Source: Candidatus Kuenenia stuttgartensis (lineage in GTDB: Bacteria; Planctomycetota; Planctomycetia; Planctomycetales; Planctomycetaceae). Taken from it: DNA of 43,762 nucleotides. How positions within the stretch are numbered: position 1 is the stretch's first letter; each line of letters opens with the position of its first letter. The position numbers were made by a program, and so were the translations under genes. Shown here one piece after another: positions 35,825 to 43,762 of this stretch. Location of the stretch: assembly GCA_945861975.1 (NCBI GenBank), contig CAMAXD010000011.1, forward strand, positions 1 to 43,762. Direction: 5' to 3'. A model generated the notes under the pieces. That model was not told the DNA's origin. It saw nothing but the letters and a program-made list of their open reading frames with translations, and did not search any database.

Positions 35825-36580
35825 ATGACACAATGCCTGATTGCTCTGGGCGGTAACATCAATGCTTCCGAAACGGTCTTCCTGGAAGCCATGCGGCGTC
35901 TGGAAAGGCCGGAGATTGTCGTCAAGCAATTGAGTCGGCCGTTCGTCACGCGTCCTGTGGGATCTGCGGCCGGTCAGGAGTACGTGAATGCCGCGGCCGT
36001 ACTGGAATGTGCTCTGGAATCGGTCACGCTTTTGAACACGCTCCACGAGGTCGAAAATTCCTTTGGTCGCGAACGCACAATTCATTGGGGGCCGCGGACA
36101 TTGGATCTGGATCTCTGCCTGTTCGGAGATGAGGTCATTGAAAGCCCAACGCTTGTCGTGCCTCACCCAGCCATGTGGTATCGGCGATTTGTTCTCGACC
36201 CGGCAGTGCAGATCGCAGCTCAGATGAGACATCCGATCCTGAGACAGTCGATGGAAGAACTCAGAGAAGCGGCGATCGTAAGACCACTCAGGATTGAAGT
36301 CTCGTCCGGCACACTGTCAGATTCGGAGATGGCCTCCATGGTCGAACGGCTGAAGGCGAAAGGCGATGTTATTCGCGAAGTTCAAATCGCCGTTGTTGCG
36401 GAATCATCGTCGGTGGATGCGCACGTGTTTGCACGCCTTCTGATTGAGCATGGCAAAGAAGATCGCAGAACACGCCGGCAGCCGCCGAATGAATCGTACC
36501 GTCAGATTCGATTTCACAGTGATTCAGTGGGTAGCCTTGAACAGGAAGTGAATCAATTCTTCGCAGCCGTCCTTGGGTAG
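35825..36580 (+). CDS. folK: HPPK (6-hydroxymethyl-7,8-dihydropterin pyrophosphokinase) with C-terminal extension
   Basis: 251 residues from ATG 35825. Residues 1-145 are HPPK: ALGGNINASE at the start, GRERTIHWGPRTLDLDLCLFG with the two Mg-binding Asp (D95, D97), and VPHPAMWYRRFVLDPAV. It transfers pyrophosphate from ATP to the pterin in folate synthesis. HPPK alone is about 150-160 residues. The remaining ~100 residues (RIEVSSGTLSDSEMAS, VQIAVVAESSSVDAHVFARLL, EQEVNQFFAAVLG) look like a folded alpha/beta domain I do not recognise; it is not DHPS or DHNA. No folP or folB nearby. Confidence 0.9.
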   Translation: MTQCLIALGGNINASETVFLEAMRRLERPEIVVKQLSRPFVTRPVGSAAGQEYVNAAAVLECALESVTLLNTLHEVENSFGRERTIHWGPRTLDLDLCLFGDEVIESPTLVVPHPAMWYRRFVLDPAVQIAAQMRHPILRQSMEELREAAIVRPLRIEVSSGTLSDSEMASMVERLKAKGDVIREVQIAVVAESSSVDAHVFARLLIEHGKEDRRTRRQPPNESYRQIRFHSDSVGSLEQEVNQFFAAVLG

Positions 36581-36599
36581 CAATCATCACCGCCAGGAC

Positions 36600-36661
36600 T
36601 GAAGCAACCGCTGCGGACTGAAACAACCGCCGCGAATTGAAACAACCGCCGCGAATTGAAA
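36600..36661. repeat. Tandem repeat, 19-bp unit, about 3.3 copies
   Basis: Unit TGAAACAACCGCCGCGAAT. Two perfect copies (36619-36637, 36638-36656), one diverged copy before them (36600-36618) and a 5-nt start of a fourth. It lies just after the folK stop, in the gap before a convergent gene end. Confidence 0.9.
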
Positions 36662-36693
36662 GAACAGGCAGGATTGATCCAGCGCCCCGGGAC

Positions 36694-38001
36694 TCAGGGA
36701 GTTCTGGAATCCTGAACAACAATGACAGGAGGCTCCTGAGCCCTGGTAAGATTTCTGACGGTGATGATGTCCTGAATCGTTTCATCAAAGTTCTGATTGG
36801 CATCGCCGAGTGCATTCTGGACGACGGCCCCCATTTGCAGGGCATTGGAGAACTGTCCGCTTCCCAGCCCGAGTCCTTCCACAAGGCCGGCAATTTCTTT
36901 GACTTGCGGGTCATTCTGAATCGCTTCGACCTGACCGGGCTTCACGTCTGCTGCGGTCGACGTTTCGCGACTGGCCAACAGGAGTTGCCACTGTCCGTTG
37001 TTGCCCTTGTGAAACAGTCGACGAGTCACAGTGGCTGAGCCCGTCGCAATGTCAAAATCGAAACTGGAAAGTACGACAGTTGAGTGTTTCTTCGTATCCG
37101 CGACCCTCCGCGCGGCGTCGGGAAGCGTGTCATTTGGCGGGGCGTCAGGCTGTCGTGGCTGTCCCTCATTCAGAAGTTCACCGAGCAGACTCTGTACATT
37201 TCCTCCCAACATGGAACTAAGAAGCAGGCTTAGATCCGGCTCGGCTGATTCGTCAATAACTGTCGAGCCTGTCTGAATCAATCGGGAGGCCGCGTTCATT
37301 CTCACGTCAACAGCGGCAAGGATCTGTTCAAGATTCTTCTGATTGTCGTTAGTGGCTTGAGGAGGCGTTAATTTTCTTTCCGCTTCCGGGATCGCCTGAA
37401 GTTGTTCGGCGATCGACTTCCAATGCGTCTCTTCAATATCCTGAATATTGTTCAGCAGTGCGAGGCGACAGAATTCCCGGCGCGCTTCTGTTTGAGATTC
37501 CACATTGGTCACGCGGGATTTTGGAAGCTGAAGAATGAAAAATACTGGCTCAGCGGTTTCGTCGGGCGTGAGACGGTCGAGGATTTCTTTGAGAAGACCG
37601 GTTCTTTGAGGAGTCTCAGGTTCTGCAGTGGCGGCAAGATCGATTTCTTTTTGGAGGATATCCGCCAGGGAAGCATTCGATACAGTCTGGCTTGAGTGGA
37701 TCTGTGGTGCCACATCTCTTTCGTAAAACTCGGCACAGTTTGTCCTTAACCAGGATGTGTTCACCAGAACTCTTGTTGGCCTCTTGCTCAACAACATTCC
37801 CCAGATGCTGGTATTGTCACTCAAGCTGATTTTATCAACGACACGATCCCGAAAAGACCGAGCCTTGAGCGGGGCCATTTGAGCTTGTGTCTCTGCCGAC
37901 AGACTGGCGGTCAGCATCAGCAGAACGAGACGGCTGAGGACTGCTTCGCCTGCGCTGGCCCTTACCCGGAGGATGGCCGACTGTAAACCATGGAAACACA
38001 T
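36694..38001 (-). CDS. Secreted protein of unknown function
   Basis: 435 residues from ATG 38001; GAAGGAC upstream is a usable ribosome binding site. A long, basic N-region precedes a hydrophobic core (LSRLVLLMLTASLSAETQAQ), giving a signal peptide of about 40 residues. The mature protein is helical and rich in Gln/Asn/Thr. A stretch near residue 255 (LSLLLSSMLGGNVQSLLGELL) is hydrophobic. No catalytic motif or known domain seen. Divergent from a small unknown gene. Confidence 0.72.
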   Translation of the reverse strand: MCFHGLQSAILRVRASAGEAVLSRLVLLMLTASLSAETQAQMAPLKARSFRDRVVDKISLSDNTSIWGMLLSKRPTRVLVNTSWLRTNCAEFYERDVAPQIHSSQTVSNASLADILQKEIDLAATAEPETPQRTGLLKEILDRLTPDETAEPVFFILQLPKSRVTNVESQTEARREFCRLALLNNIQDIEETHWKSIAEQLQAIPEAERKLTPPQATNDNQKNLEQILAAVDVRMNAASRLIQTGSTVIDESAEPDLSLLLSSMLGGNVQSLLGELLNEGQPRQPDAPPNDTLPDAARRVADTKKHSTVVLSSFDFDIATGSATVTRRLFHKGNNGQWQLLLASRETSTAADVKPGQVEAIQNDPQVKEIAGLVEGLGLGSGQFSNALQMGAVVQNALGDANQNFDETIQDIITVRNLTRAQEPPVIVVQDSRTP

Positions 38002-38265
38002 AGTGGTTGTCCTTCAGGTGTGATCGCGGATGTAAGGGTTTGTTTTCAATGCGGATAAACACTTTGTAAAGAGTATGTGTCGCATCAGGATCAATGAATA
38101 AAAATCATCCTCTAACGTGTTGAGGAACGACATCATTATCGGGAACGGCGCGGGGTTTGCATTTCTTGCGGCACTGACGAATCACGAATGCACTGATTCT
38201 TCATAGCCAAGATATCGCTACTGTTCTGATCTTCCGATCAGCTTGAGATCTCCCCCTGGAGCCTG

Positions 38266-38709
38266 ATGATACCTTCCATTCCTAACTCGACCAATCCACC
38301 TTCATGGCTGCGTTGGTTTGTCAACGACGCTGTGCGAGGTGTCGTCGATCGCCACGTCACTGCGCCGATTGGTTGCCATTTCTTCCACGACATCGATTTG
38401 GATTCGTGGGAGGTTTCATTATTCGTTTCTCGAACAGAAGTTTGCGGCGGTCCGGCCGATGGTCGACAAGTACCAGCAGGACTTCAGATCGACATTCTTG
38501 CTGTCTGTGCGGCATTTGATGCACCTCCCGCCATTTACTGGCAGGCCGAAAAGATTGCTCATGATGATGAGTTAGGAAATCATCTGTCCTTTGAGGGAGT
38601 GGCTCGAGGTTCAAACGTCTGGCTTAGAATTCTGCAAAATCCTCCTGACTGGGCGGGGCCGGGCCGGCTTGTGCATGCAAATACGGGCAGCATTGAAGAC
38701 GTTTGGTAA
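38266..38709 (+). CDS. Hypothetical protein
   Basis: 147 residues from ATG 38266. No signal peptide or membrane segment. HFFHDIDLDSWEVSLFVSRTEV and LSFEGVARGSNVWLRILQNPPDWAGPG look like strands of a compact soluble alpha/beta protein. A Cys occurs in the central strand (DILAVCAAFD). Not recognised. Ends 52 nt from the end of the convergent mutM gene. Confidence 0.6.
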   Translation: MIPSIPNSTNPPSWLRWFVNDAVRGVVDRHVTAPIGCHFFHDIDLDSWEVSLFVSRTEVCGGPADGRQVPAGLQIDILAVCAAFDAPPAIYWQAEKIAHDDELGNHLSFEGVARGSNVWLRILQNPPDWAGPGRLVHANTGSIEDVW

Positions 38710-38761
38710 TGACGACGTATTGATCACTCTGCTGTAAACGGGATCAATCGGCTCGCATCGT

Positions 38762-39598
38762 CTATTTTTGGCACCGGGAACAGAAAAAAGTGGCTCGTTG
38801 TGCCTGAACAATGCGCTGGATTTCCGCTTTGCCGCAGGTGAAGCATCGGGTTCCCGCCTTTTGGTAGACGCGATGGTGATTCTGGTAACTGCCATCCTTG
38901 TTTAAGGCATTTCGATACGTCCCGTCGGTCAGTGTTGAACCTTCATATCGAATCGCCTCATTCAAAATATGATGTGTCGCTTCGTCGAGTTTCGCAATTT
39001 GCTTTACGGTCAAAGTTGCAGCGCTGCGAAGCGGACTGATTCCTGAGCGATGCAGGATCTCACTGGCGTAAAGGTTGCCAATTCCAGCGACCAGAGATTG
39101 ATCCAGTAATGCGACTTTGATTTCACGCACTGTTTTTGAAAGTCGACTTTGCCATTGCTGTTCGGTAATTGTTAACGCGTCGGGACCGAGTTTAAGTCGC
39201 AGGTCCACAAGCTGATCGTGCGTTAGCAGTGACAGCGTCCCCAATCCTCGACGGTCCCAGAATTCCAGATGGTGGGCACGATCTGGCGAGGGCTCGAAAT
39301 GCCATACGACGCGGCGGTGTTCGGCCGTCGGAGGTTCTGAAACCAAAAGCAGACCTGTCATGCGAGGTTCGACGACGACAGTTTCTCGCGAATCAAGTTC
39401 CAGCAGAATTCTTTTGGCCAGTCTGTGAACGTTTTCAATGCGCCGGCCCTTGAGTCGCTGCACGACGGTTTCTCGCTCAGGTGATACGGAGATCGGCTTT
39501 CGCTGACACCGGACGAACTCCACGGAAGAAATGGTTCGACCGCTACAATCGTTGCGGATGCCTCGAACCATCGTTTCGACTTCCGGGAGTTCGGGCAT
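38762..39598 (-). CDS. mutM: Formamidopyrimidine-DNA glycosylase
   Basis: 278 residues from ATG 39598, required because the mature N-terminus PELPEVETM supplies the catalytic Pro and Glu; the frame upstream is not part of the protein. Removes 8-oxoguanine and ring-opened purines. The beta-lyase Lys is in HRLAKRILLEL (K62). SLVAGIGNLYASEIL is the H2TH DNA-binding block. The zinc finger C252, C255, C273, C276 carries the finger Arg in QRATFFC (R268). All key residues are present. Confidence 0.95.
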   Translation of the reverse strand: MPELPEVETMVRGIRNDCSGRTISSVEFVRCQRKPISVSPERETVVQRLKGRRIENVHRLAKRILLELDSRETVVVEPRMTGLLLVSEPPTAEHRRVVWHFEPSPDRAHHLEFWDRRGLGTLSLLTHDQLVDLRLKLGPDALTITEQQWQSRLSKTVREIKVALLDQSLVAGIGNLYASEILHRSGISPLRSAATLTVKQIAKLDEATHHILNEAIRYEGSTLTDGTYRNALNKDGSYQNHHRVYQKAGTRCFTCGKAEIQRIVQAQRATFFCSRCQK

Positions 39599-39610
39599 CG
39601 CATGACCCTT

Positions 39611-39644
39611 GGTGACAGGAATCGGGTGGTGACAGGAATCTGGG
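39611..39644. repeat. Tandem repeat, 17-bp unit, two copies
   Basis: GGTGACAGGAATCGGGT (39611-39627) is followed at once by GGTGACAGGAATCTGGG (39628-39644): 14 of 17 positions identical, including the first 13 in a row. It sits immediately upstream of the mutM start. Confidence 0.85.
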
Positions 39645-39816
39645 TTCACCAGCAGTTGGTAACGGGAAAAGGCTTAATTGGTCAGGACTGCGGCTGTGTT
39701 TTGGCTGAGAGACGGGAATGGTCTCCTGTCGCCGCACTGGGTGCAAGGAGCGCCGTTTAGGATCCTCAAAATCCTGCAACTTGGTTGTGGGCTGGCGACG
39801 GATGGTCTGCACCGCT

Positions 39817-39856
39817 TAGACAGGAGCCTGCCGGCATAGACCGGAGCCTGCTGGCC
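39817..39856. repeat. Tandem repeat, 20-bp unit, two copies
   Basis: TAGACAGGAGCCTGCCGGCA (39817-39836) then TAGACCGGAGCCTGCTGGCC (39837-39856), 17 of 20 identical. Each copy contains the palindrome-like CAGG/CCTG core. Intergenic, between mutM and the DUF1598 gene. Confidence 0.85.
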
Positions 39857-40267
39857 GATTTCCGCGTGTCGAATTGGCCAGCACCTAAACGCGCTGCTGA
39901 CTGAATTAAGTTTGGCGTGTTTTCATTGAACGGCGAGCCGGAGGTGGAGACGAAATGGGGGCGACGACGCCTGCGGCTTGTCGTTAAACGATTCACCCAA
40001 CAGCCGGTTAACGTCATGGTGGAGAACGAAAGCCCGGAAATGCTGCGTCCATTTGGCACAGCCGGTTCGATTGGAACGGCCAATGGATACGGGAGAACGG
40101 GTACGTCGAGGAATTAGAGGAATCTTCTTGACGCTGAGTGTCCGCACGACGATCCTAGACACAGGTTTTTCATGCCGTGTGCGGGCGTGTGCGCAGTTTT
40201 TGCTGTCATCCGGGAATCTCCCGGATTTCTGTCCGTACTTCGTTCGGTTCTTTATGAGGTCATCCAG
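39857..40267. other. Non-coding stretch before the DUF1598 gene
   Basis: With the repeat region upstream, about 670 nt separate mutM from the next gene. Short frames on both strands show no family features. The frame leading into the DUF1598 gene from 40172 is open but non-conserved. Likely promoter region; no clear consensus pair found. Confidence 0.4.
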
Positions 40268-41968
40268 ATGCCACTGTTTGATTCCGTCTTCTCCGGTTCA
40301 ACTCCTCGACTCCGACGGTTCCTGCGAGGAGGCGTGACGTTCGCCTTCGGTTGTGCGGTCCTGGCGTCGAGCGGTGTGGCCGCAGCGGGCGAAAAGGATA
40401 AGCCAGTCACTGCCGGGATGGAGTCTTCCCGATTGAGGATGGAGGCTCGACTGGCCGCTGAGGAGGGCGATTTCCGGAAAGCCGCCGGGAATCTTGAAGC
40501 AGCCGCTTTGAAAGCCGGGGACCGAAAAACAGCCGACCGCGCCCGCATCAGTCGAGAAAAGCTGGAAGCTGGCGGTGGTGCTCAAACTGACTTCCAGACT
40601 TTGATCAATCTGATTGTTGAGCAGACCAGCCCACCGGCCACCTGGGAACAGGACGGGGGAGACTTCGGAACAATTACTCAGTTTGATCAGGGAGTGTTTT
40701 TTGGCACACCGATGATGGCTACGGCCTTGATGATGAGATACGACAACTCTCGATTGCTGGCTGCAGCAGAGCTGGCTCGAACTGCAAATCCTAACGACGA
40801 TGTGCAGGAGTCCTCCGAGCTGCGTCTTGTTTCCCTGCCTCGACTTGAGCAGCACGTAAAGAGTCTGATGGCCGCTGGGCAGCCCATTCCAGACGATGTC
40901 GCCTGCCTGGCCGGTTTGACAGAAGTGCAGTTCCTGTTTGTGTTTCCAGACTCACAGGACGTTGTTATTGGTGGTCCCGCAGGTGCGTGGAAGAATGCCG
41001 ATGATCAGCGGACCGTCAGTGTGTCGAATGGACATCCGACACTTCGCTTTGACGACCTTGTCACTCTGAGCCGCACGTTTGAGCAAGGGGGTTCCGGCTT
41101 CTTCAGATGTTCAATTGATCCAAAGCCGGAACAGGTGAAAGCCGTTCGTGACTACGCGGCAAAGATGGAACTGACTTCGGGAAATGTTGGCGCAGTGACG
41201 GAAAAGCTCGAGGAAATGCTCGGGCTGCAGAACGTCATCGTGCAGGGGATTCCTCAGGATTCTCGCGTGGCCAGTGTCATCGTTGAAGCCGACTATCAGA
41301 TGAAGCTGATCGGAATTGGCGAACGCGAAGGCGCGGCTGGCATGAAGAGTTATTTTGATCTGCTCAGCCGAGCGGAACGTAAGGGGGCGGCCATGGATGC
41401 CCTGCGATGGTGGATGACCGTGGGATACGATTCCATCCAGGTTTCACCTGACCGTCAATCGTTTGAATTCTCTGGCAAAGCAATCCAGTGTCAGTCTGAA
41501 AATCAGTTGGTCGCGGCCGACGGTTCTCGTCAGGCCACTGGAAAAGCGGACAACGCGAATACGGAGTTTGCTAGATTGTTCACGGAGCATTTGCCGGAAT
41601 TGTCCAGTCAGGATGTGGTGTTCGCTGACTTGCAGAATGTCTTTGATTTGGGCCTGGCAACAGCTCTGGTTCATACGATGGGCCTGAATCGCCAGGTGGG
41701 CTGGCAGCCAGAAGTTCTCAGTGCCTCTGGCAGCTATTCACCGGCTCCGGTGGAAGTGCCGGCCGAATTGATGACAGCGGCCAGCAGCCGAGTCTACAAC
41801 GGTCGCGAGATCGTGATTCAGGTTGCGGGCGGTGTGCGTGGCGACCTGCGAAGTGTGGTCAAGAACCCCGACAATTTCGAGGTTTCAGCAGAGGTTGTGA
41901 AGAAGGCCATTGAGTCCAATCCCGTGGGCCAGTCCGGTCGATGGTGGTGGGATGCGGCTGCCCGATAA
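40268..41968 (+). CDS. DUF1598 family secreted protein
   Basis: 566 residues from ATG 40268, with GAGG 8 nt upstream. A signal peptide with a long basic n-region (RLRRFLRGG) and core VTFAFGCAVLASSGVAAAG is followed by a charged helical linker. The rest matches the DUF1598 family, which is known mainly from planctomycetes: LAGLTEVQFLFVFPDSQDVVIGGPAGAW, DYQMKLIGIG and DALRWWMTVGYDSIQV. Function unknown; exported. It ends before a strong palindromic terminator and is probably monocistronic. Confidence 0.87.
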   Translation: MPLFDSVFSGSTPRLRRFLRGGVTFAFGCAVLASSGVAAAGEKDKPVTAGMESSRLRMEARLAAEEGDFRKAAGNLEAAALKAGDRKTADRARISREKLEAGGGAQTDFQTLINLIVEQTSPPATWEQDGGDFGTITQFDQGVFFGTPMMATALMMRYDNSRLLAAAELARTANPNDDVQESSELRLVSLPRLEQHVKSLMAAGQPIPDDVACLAGLTEVQFLFVFPDSQDVVIGGPAGAWKNADDQRTVSVSNGHPTLRFDDLVTLSRTFEQGGSGFFRCSIDPKPEQVKAVRDYAAKMELTSGNVGAVTEKLEEMLGLQNVIVQGIPQDSRVASVIVEADYQMKLIGIGEREGAAGMKSYFDLLSRAERKGAAMDALRWWMTVGYDSIQVSPDRQSFEFSGKAIQCQSENQLVAADGSRQATGKADNANTEFARLFTEHLPELSSQDVVFADLQNVFDLGLATALVHTMGLNRQVGWQPEVLSASGSYSPAPVEVPAELMTAASSRVYNGREIVIQVAGGVRGDLRSVVKNPDNFEVSAEVVKKAIESNPVGQSGRWWWDAAAR

Positions 41969-42033
41969 TTCGGGGCCAAAACACGACAAGGCGAATTCGG
42001 CAACTCCTTTGGGGGAATCTGCTTGTTCGCTCG

Positions 42034-42081
42034 AAAAATCACAAAGAGCGAAGGTCGTCGACCTTCGCTCTTTGTGTTTTT
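42034..42081. terminator. Strong bidirectional intrinsic terminator
   Basis: 18-nt arm CACAAAGAGCGAAGGTCG (42040-42057) is perfectly complementary to 42059-42076 around a single central base. An A-run (AAAAA, 42034-42038) precedes and a T-run (TTTTT, 42077-42081) follows, so both strands have the stem plus U-tract. It lies 65 nt after the DUF1598 gene. Confidence 0.85.
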
Positions 42082-42289
42082 CTGGCCGCAGACGCCCCAT
42101 TCGTGAGTTTCCGGGTAATCCGCAGTTTCCATGGCTGAAGCCGGAACACCGCTTTTCCAGTTTTCCAAACCCGCTACTATTCGCACCGGATTGCGTTCGG
42201 TGCTTCTGAAGCCCTGTATTTCTCGGGGCAGCAGCGATCGTGGACGTTTGTAACTCCCGGCTTGCCCGGGGGGAACTCGGATTGGAATC

Positions 42290-43081
42290 ATGGCTCGCCT
42301 CACTCAGGCCGATCTCGTGGCGTTGAATCGCGCGTTTGATGACCGCTCTCCCCAGGAACTGATTCTTTGGGCGAAGGAAACATTCGGCGAACGAGTCGCG
42401 GCAATGTCTTCGATGCAGGAATCGGGCAATGTGATTTGTCACATGCTGTATTCAATTCCTGCTAAGCTTCCGGTCGTATTTGTCGACACGGGCGTGCTTT
42501 TTCAGGAAACGCTGGATACTCGCGATCGCCTGATGCAGCATTATGGGTTGGAAATTGAGACTCTGACGCCGACACTCACAATGGCAGAGCAGACAGCGAA
42601 GCACGGGATTCTGTATCTGACACCGGAAGGCCAGAAGCAGTGCTGTGAAATGCGGAAATCCGAGCCGCTGGATGTCGTGAAAGGCCGCTACGATGCCCTG
42701 ATTGGCAGTCTCCGCCGTGCTGACGGTGGCCGACGCGGCGTGTGTCCAATCCTGGCAATTGATTCGCGTTTGAACTGCCTGCGAGTGAATCCTTTGGCGA
42801 ATTTCAGCGACGAGCAGTTGGAAGGCTACATTCACGAGCACAACGTGATTCTGAACCCGCTCCACAAGCAGGGCTTTTCCACAATCGGATGCAATCGCTG
42901 CACAACCCCAGTTTTGCCGGGAGAGCCCAAACGGGCTGGTCGGTGGCGGCATCTTGGACCATGGAGCGTGTATTGCGGAATCAACCCGACGGACTTGGAT
43001 CCTGAACGGTCACCCGCCGTAGATTTCCCCCAGGATCTGGTGGATAGAATTCTGGGTCGTCAGACAGACTTTATGATCTGA
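42290..43081 (+). CDS. cysH: Adenylyl-sulfate (APS) reductase, CysH family
   Basis: 263 residues. Reduces activated sulfate to sulfite with thioredoxin in assimilatory sulfate reduction. [14 protein letters not shown] and [16 protein letters not shown] form the nucleotide site. CC at 118-119 and CNRC at 201-204 are the four [4Fe-4S] ligands, which points to APS rather than PAPS as substrate. C229 (YCGIN) is in the position of the catalytic Cys of the usual ECGLH motif, although Glu is replaced by Tyr and His by Asn. No sat or cysND neighbours. The 321 nt upstream hold the terminator and a GCACCG/CGGTGC inverted repeat (42183-42203). Confidence 0.93.
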   Translation: MARLTQADLVALNRAFDDRSPQELILWAKETFGERVAAMSSMQESGNVICHMLYSIPAKLPVVFVDTGVLFQETLDTRDRLMQHYGLEIETLTPTLTMAEQTAKHGILYLTPEGQKQCCEMRKSEPLDVVKGRYDALIGSLRRADGGRRGVCPILAIDSRLNCLRVNPLANFSDEQLEGYIHEHNVILNPLHKQGFSTIGCNRCTTPVLPGEPKRAGRWRHLGPWSVYCGINPTDLDPERSPAVDFPQDLVDRILGRQTDFMI

Positions 43082-43762
43082 ATCGGTGCAGTGCGGATTG
43101 ATTTTTGGGCATGTCTCCGCACGAGACCGGTGGCTCAGTGGTCGCCGTTCTGTGGTCGCTGCTGAGCGATCGGCAGACAGTTGTACTCCCGTGAGTTGAC
43201 CTCGTGGGCTTACGTGACCTTTGTGCCAGTGAAACGTTTGTGTTTTTGCGGGTTCAGCAGCTATGTGCTCCCCAAATCTTGATTCAGGCGCGATTGAATC
43301 AACAACTGCCCCGCGGACGTTGACTTGCCGTATTAGGTGGTCTGCACAGATTGGCTTCGAGGTCCGAATGATGCCGTTTGTGAACATTGAATGAGTTTTT
43401 TGCGATTCAATGTTTGCATGCTTGCAACAGGTTGTCCGGCGACACCATGATCTGGAAAGTCAAAAGTCGGCCGTGGGTAGACACCCTGCATTGACCCTAG
43501 TTCTTGATTCAGCAAATAGGGCAGAGTTGTCATTTCTGCTGCGTTTTTGCCTTGTTTCATCAGGTTTTTCAGCGGTCTCTCGTGCTGCAAACGGTAGTGG
43601 AACCTGAATTTGGCCTCTTGCCATCGACCACTTTGGCAACGGCGTTTTAGTGAATGGCAGGGAATTTGCTGCTGGTGGTTTGTCCGAAGTTAACGCTTCG
43701 GGAACTTTTGGATTGTCGTCTGCAGGATGGTTTGAGTTTCGGAAGACAGCTCACAGATTGAC
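43082..43762. other. Right-edge region without a recognised gene
   Basis: 681 nt after cysH. No frame on either strand has a family motif or convincing start. The only structure I see is the inverted repeat at 43383-43414. A gene may begin just beyond the window. Confidence 0.4.
43383..43414. repeat. Perfect 10-bp inverted repeat
   Basis: AACATTGAAT (43383-43392) and ATTCAATGTT (43405-43414) flank a 12-nt spacer containing TTTTTT. Two more G-T pairs can extend the stem. Could be a hairpin or a binding site for a dimeric regulator; no T-run follows. Confidence 0.7.

Noticed and set aside
36600-36661. Possible CRISPR array
   Set aside because: The units are directly adjacent with no spacers and the unit is only 19 bp; no cas genes are near. 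It is a plain tandem repeat.
39766-40083. 105-residue minus-strand frame between mutM and the DUF1598 gene
   Set aside because: It runs through the 20-bp tandem repeat, is Arg/Ser-rich and has no recognisable start or domain.

Overview
The window looks like a chromosomal segment of a planctomycete. The basis is a DUF1501 protein encoded next to a planctomycete-type cytochrome c/DUF1588-like protein, a DUF1598 protein, several large secreted proteins of unknown function, weak or absent Shine-Dalgarno sequences at many starts, and frequent GTG/TTG starts. This is inferred from family content; no rRNA gene is present to name a genus.

Left part (1-12.1 kb): a secreted two-domain fasciclin protein; a pterin pair, folE (GTP cyclohydrolase I) and queD (6-carboxytetrahydropterin synthase), feeding 7-deazaguanine/queuosine synthesis; a secreted CHAP/NlpC-like protein; the cytochrome c-like and DUF1501 pair on the minus strand; a secreted alpha/beta hydrolase; a small two-helix membrane protein; a secreted PQQ-type beta-propeller protein; and an iron-containing alcohol dehydrogenase.

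Centre (12.6-27.8 kb): an EF-G gene followed by one long co-directional ribosomal cluster. The order is S10-L3-L4-L23-L2-S19-L22-S3-L16-L29-S17-L14-L5-S14(Zn)-S8-L6-L18-S5-L15-SecY-L36-S13-S11-RpoA-L17. It starts at a near-consensus sigma70 promoter (TTGACA-17-TAGAAT) and ends at a textbook intrinsic terminator. Compared with the classical S10-spc-alpha order, L24, L30, Adk, Map, IF-1 and S4 are missing. The S3 and L16 genes overlap by 62 nt. The EF-G belongs to a divergent subfamily that lacks the usual domain IV SGGRGQYG loop.

Right part (27.8-43.8 kb): a HELYH putative metallopeptidase; a flavin-reductase-like protein; small unknown genes; a D-2-hydroxyacid dehydrogenase; a DegT/DnrJ/EryC1 aminotransferase preceded by a small overlapping Pro-rich ORF; a secreted helical-repeat protein; pyrF; folK with an unusual C-terminal extension; a secreted unknown protein; mutM; a DUF1598 protein; and cysH (APS reductase type). 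Gene boundaries here carry several different short tandem repeats (17-20 bp units) and strong inverted repeats.

I found no CRISPR array, transposase, prophage, tRNA or rRNA gene, and no clear new multi-gene defence or biosynthetic system. The most unusual signals are inside the translation cluster: the missing L24, the S3/L16 overlap, the EF-G type, the L2 active-site-loop changes and the enlarged L17. Beyond it, the HELYH protein and the extended FolK stand out.
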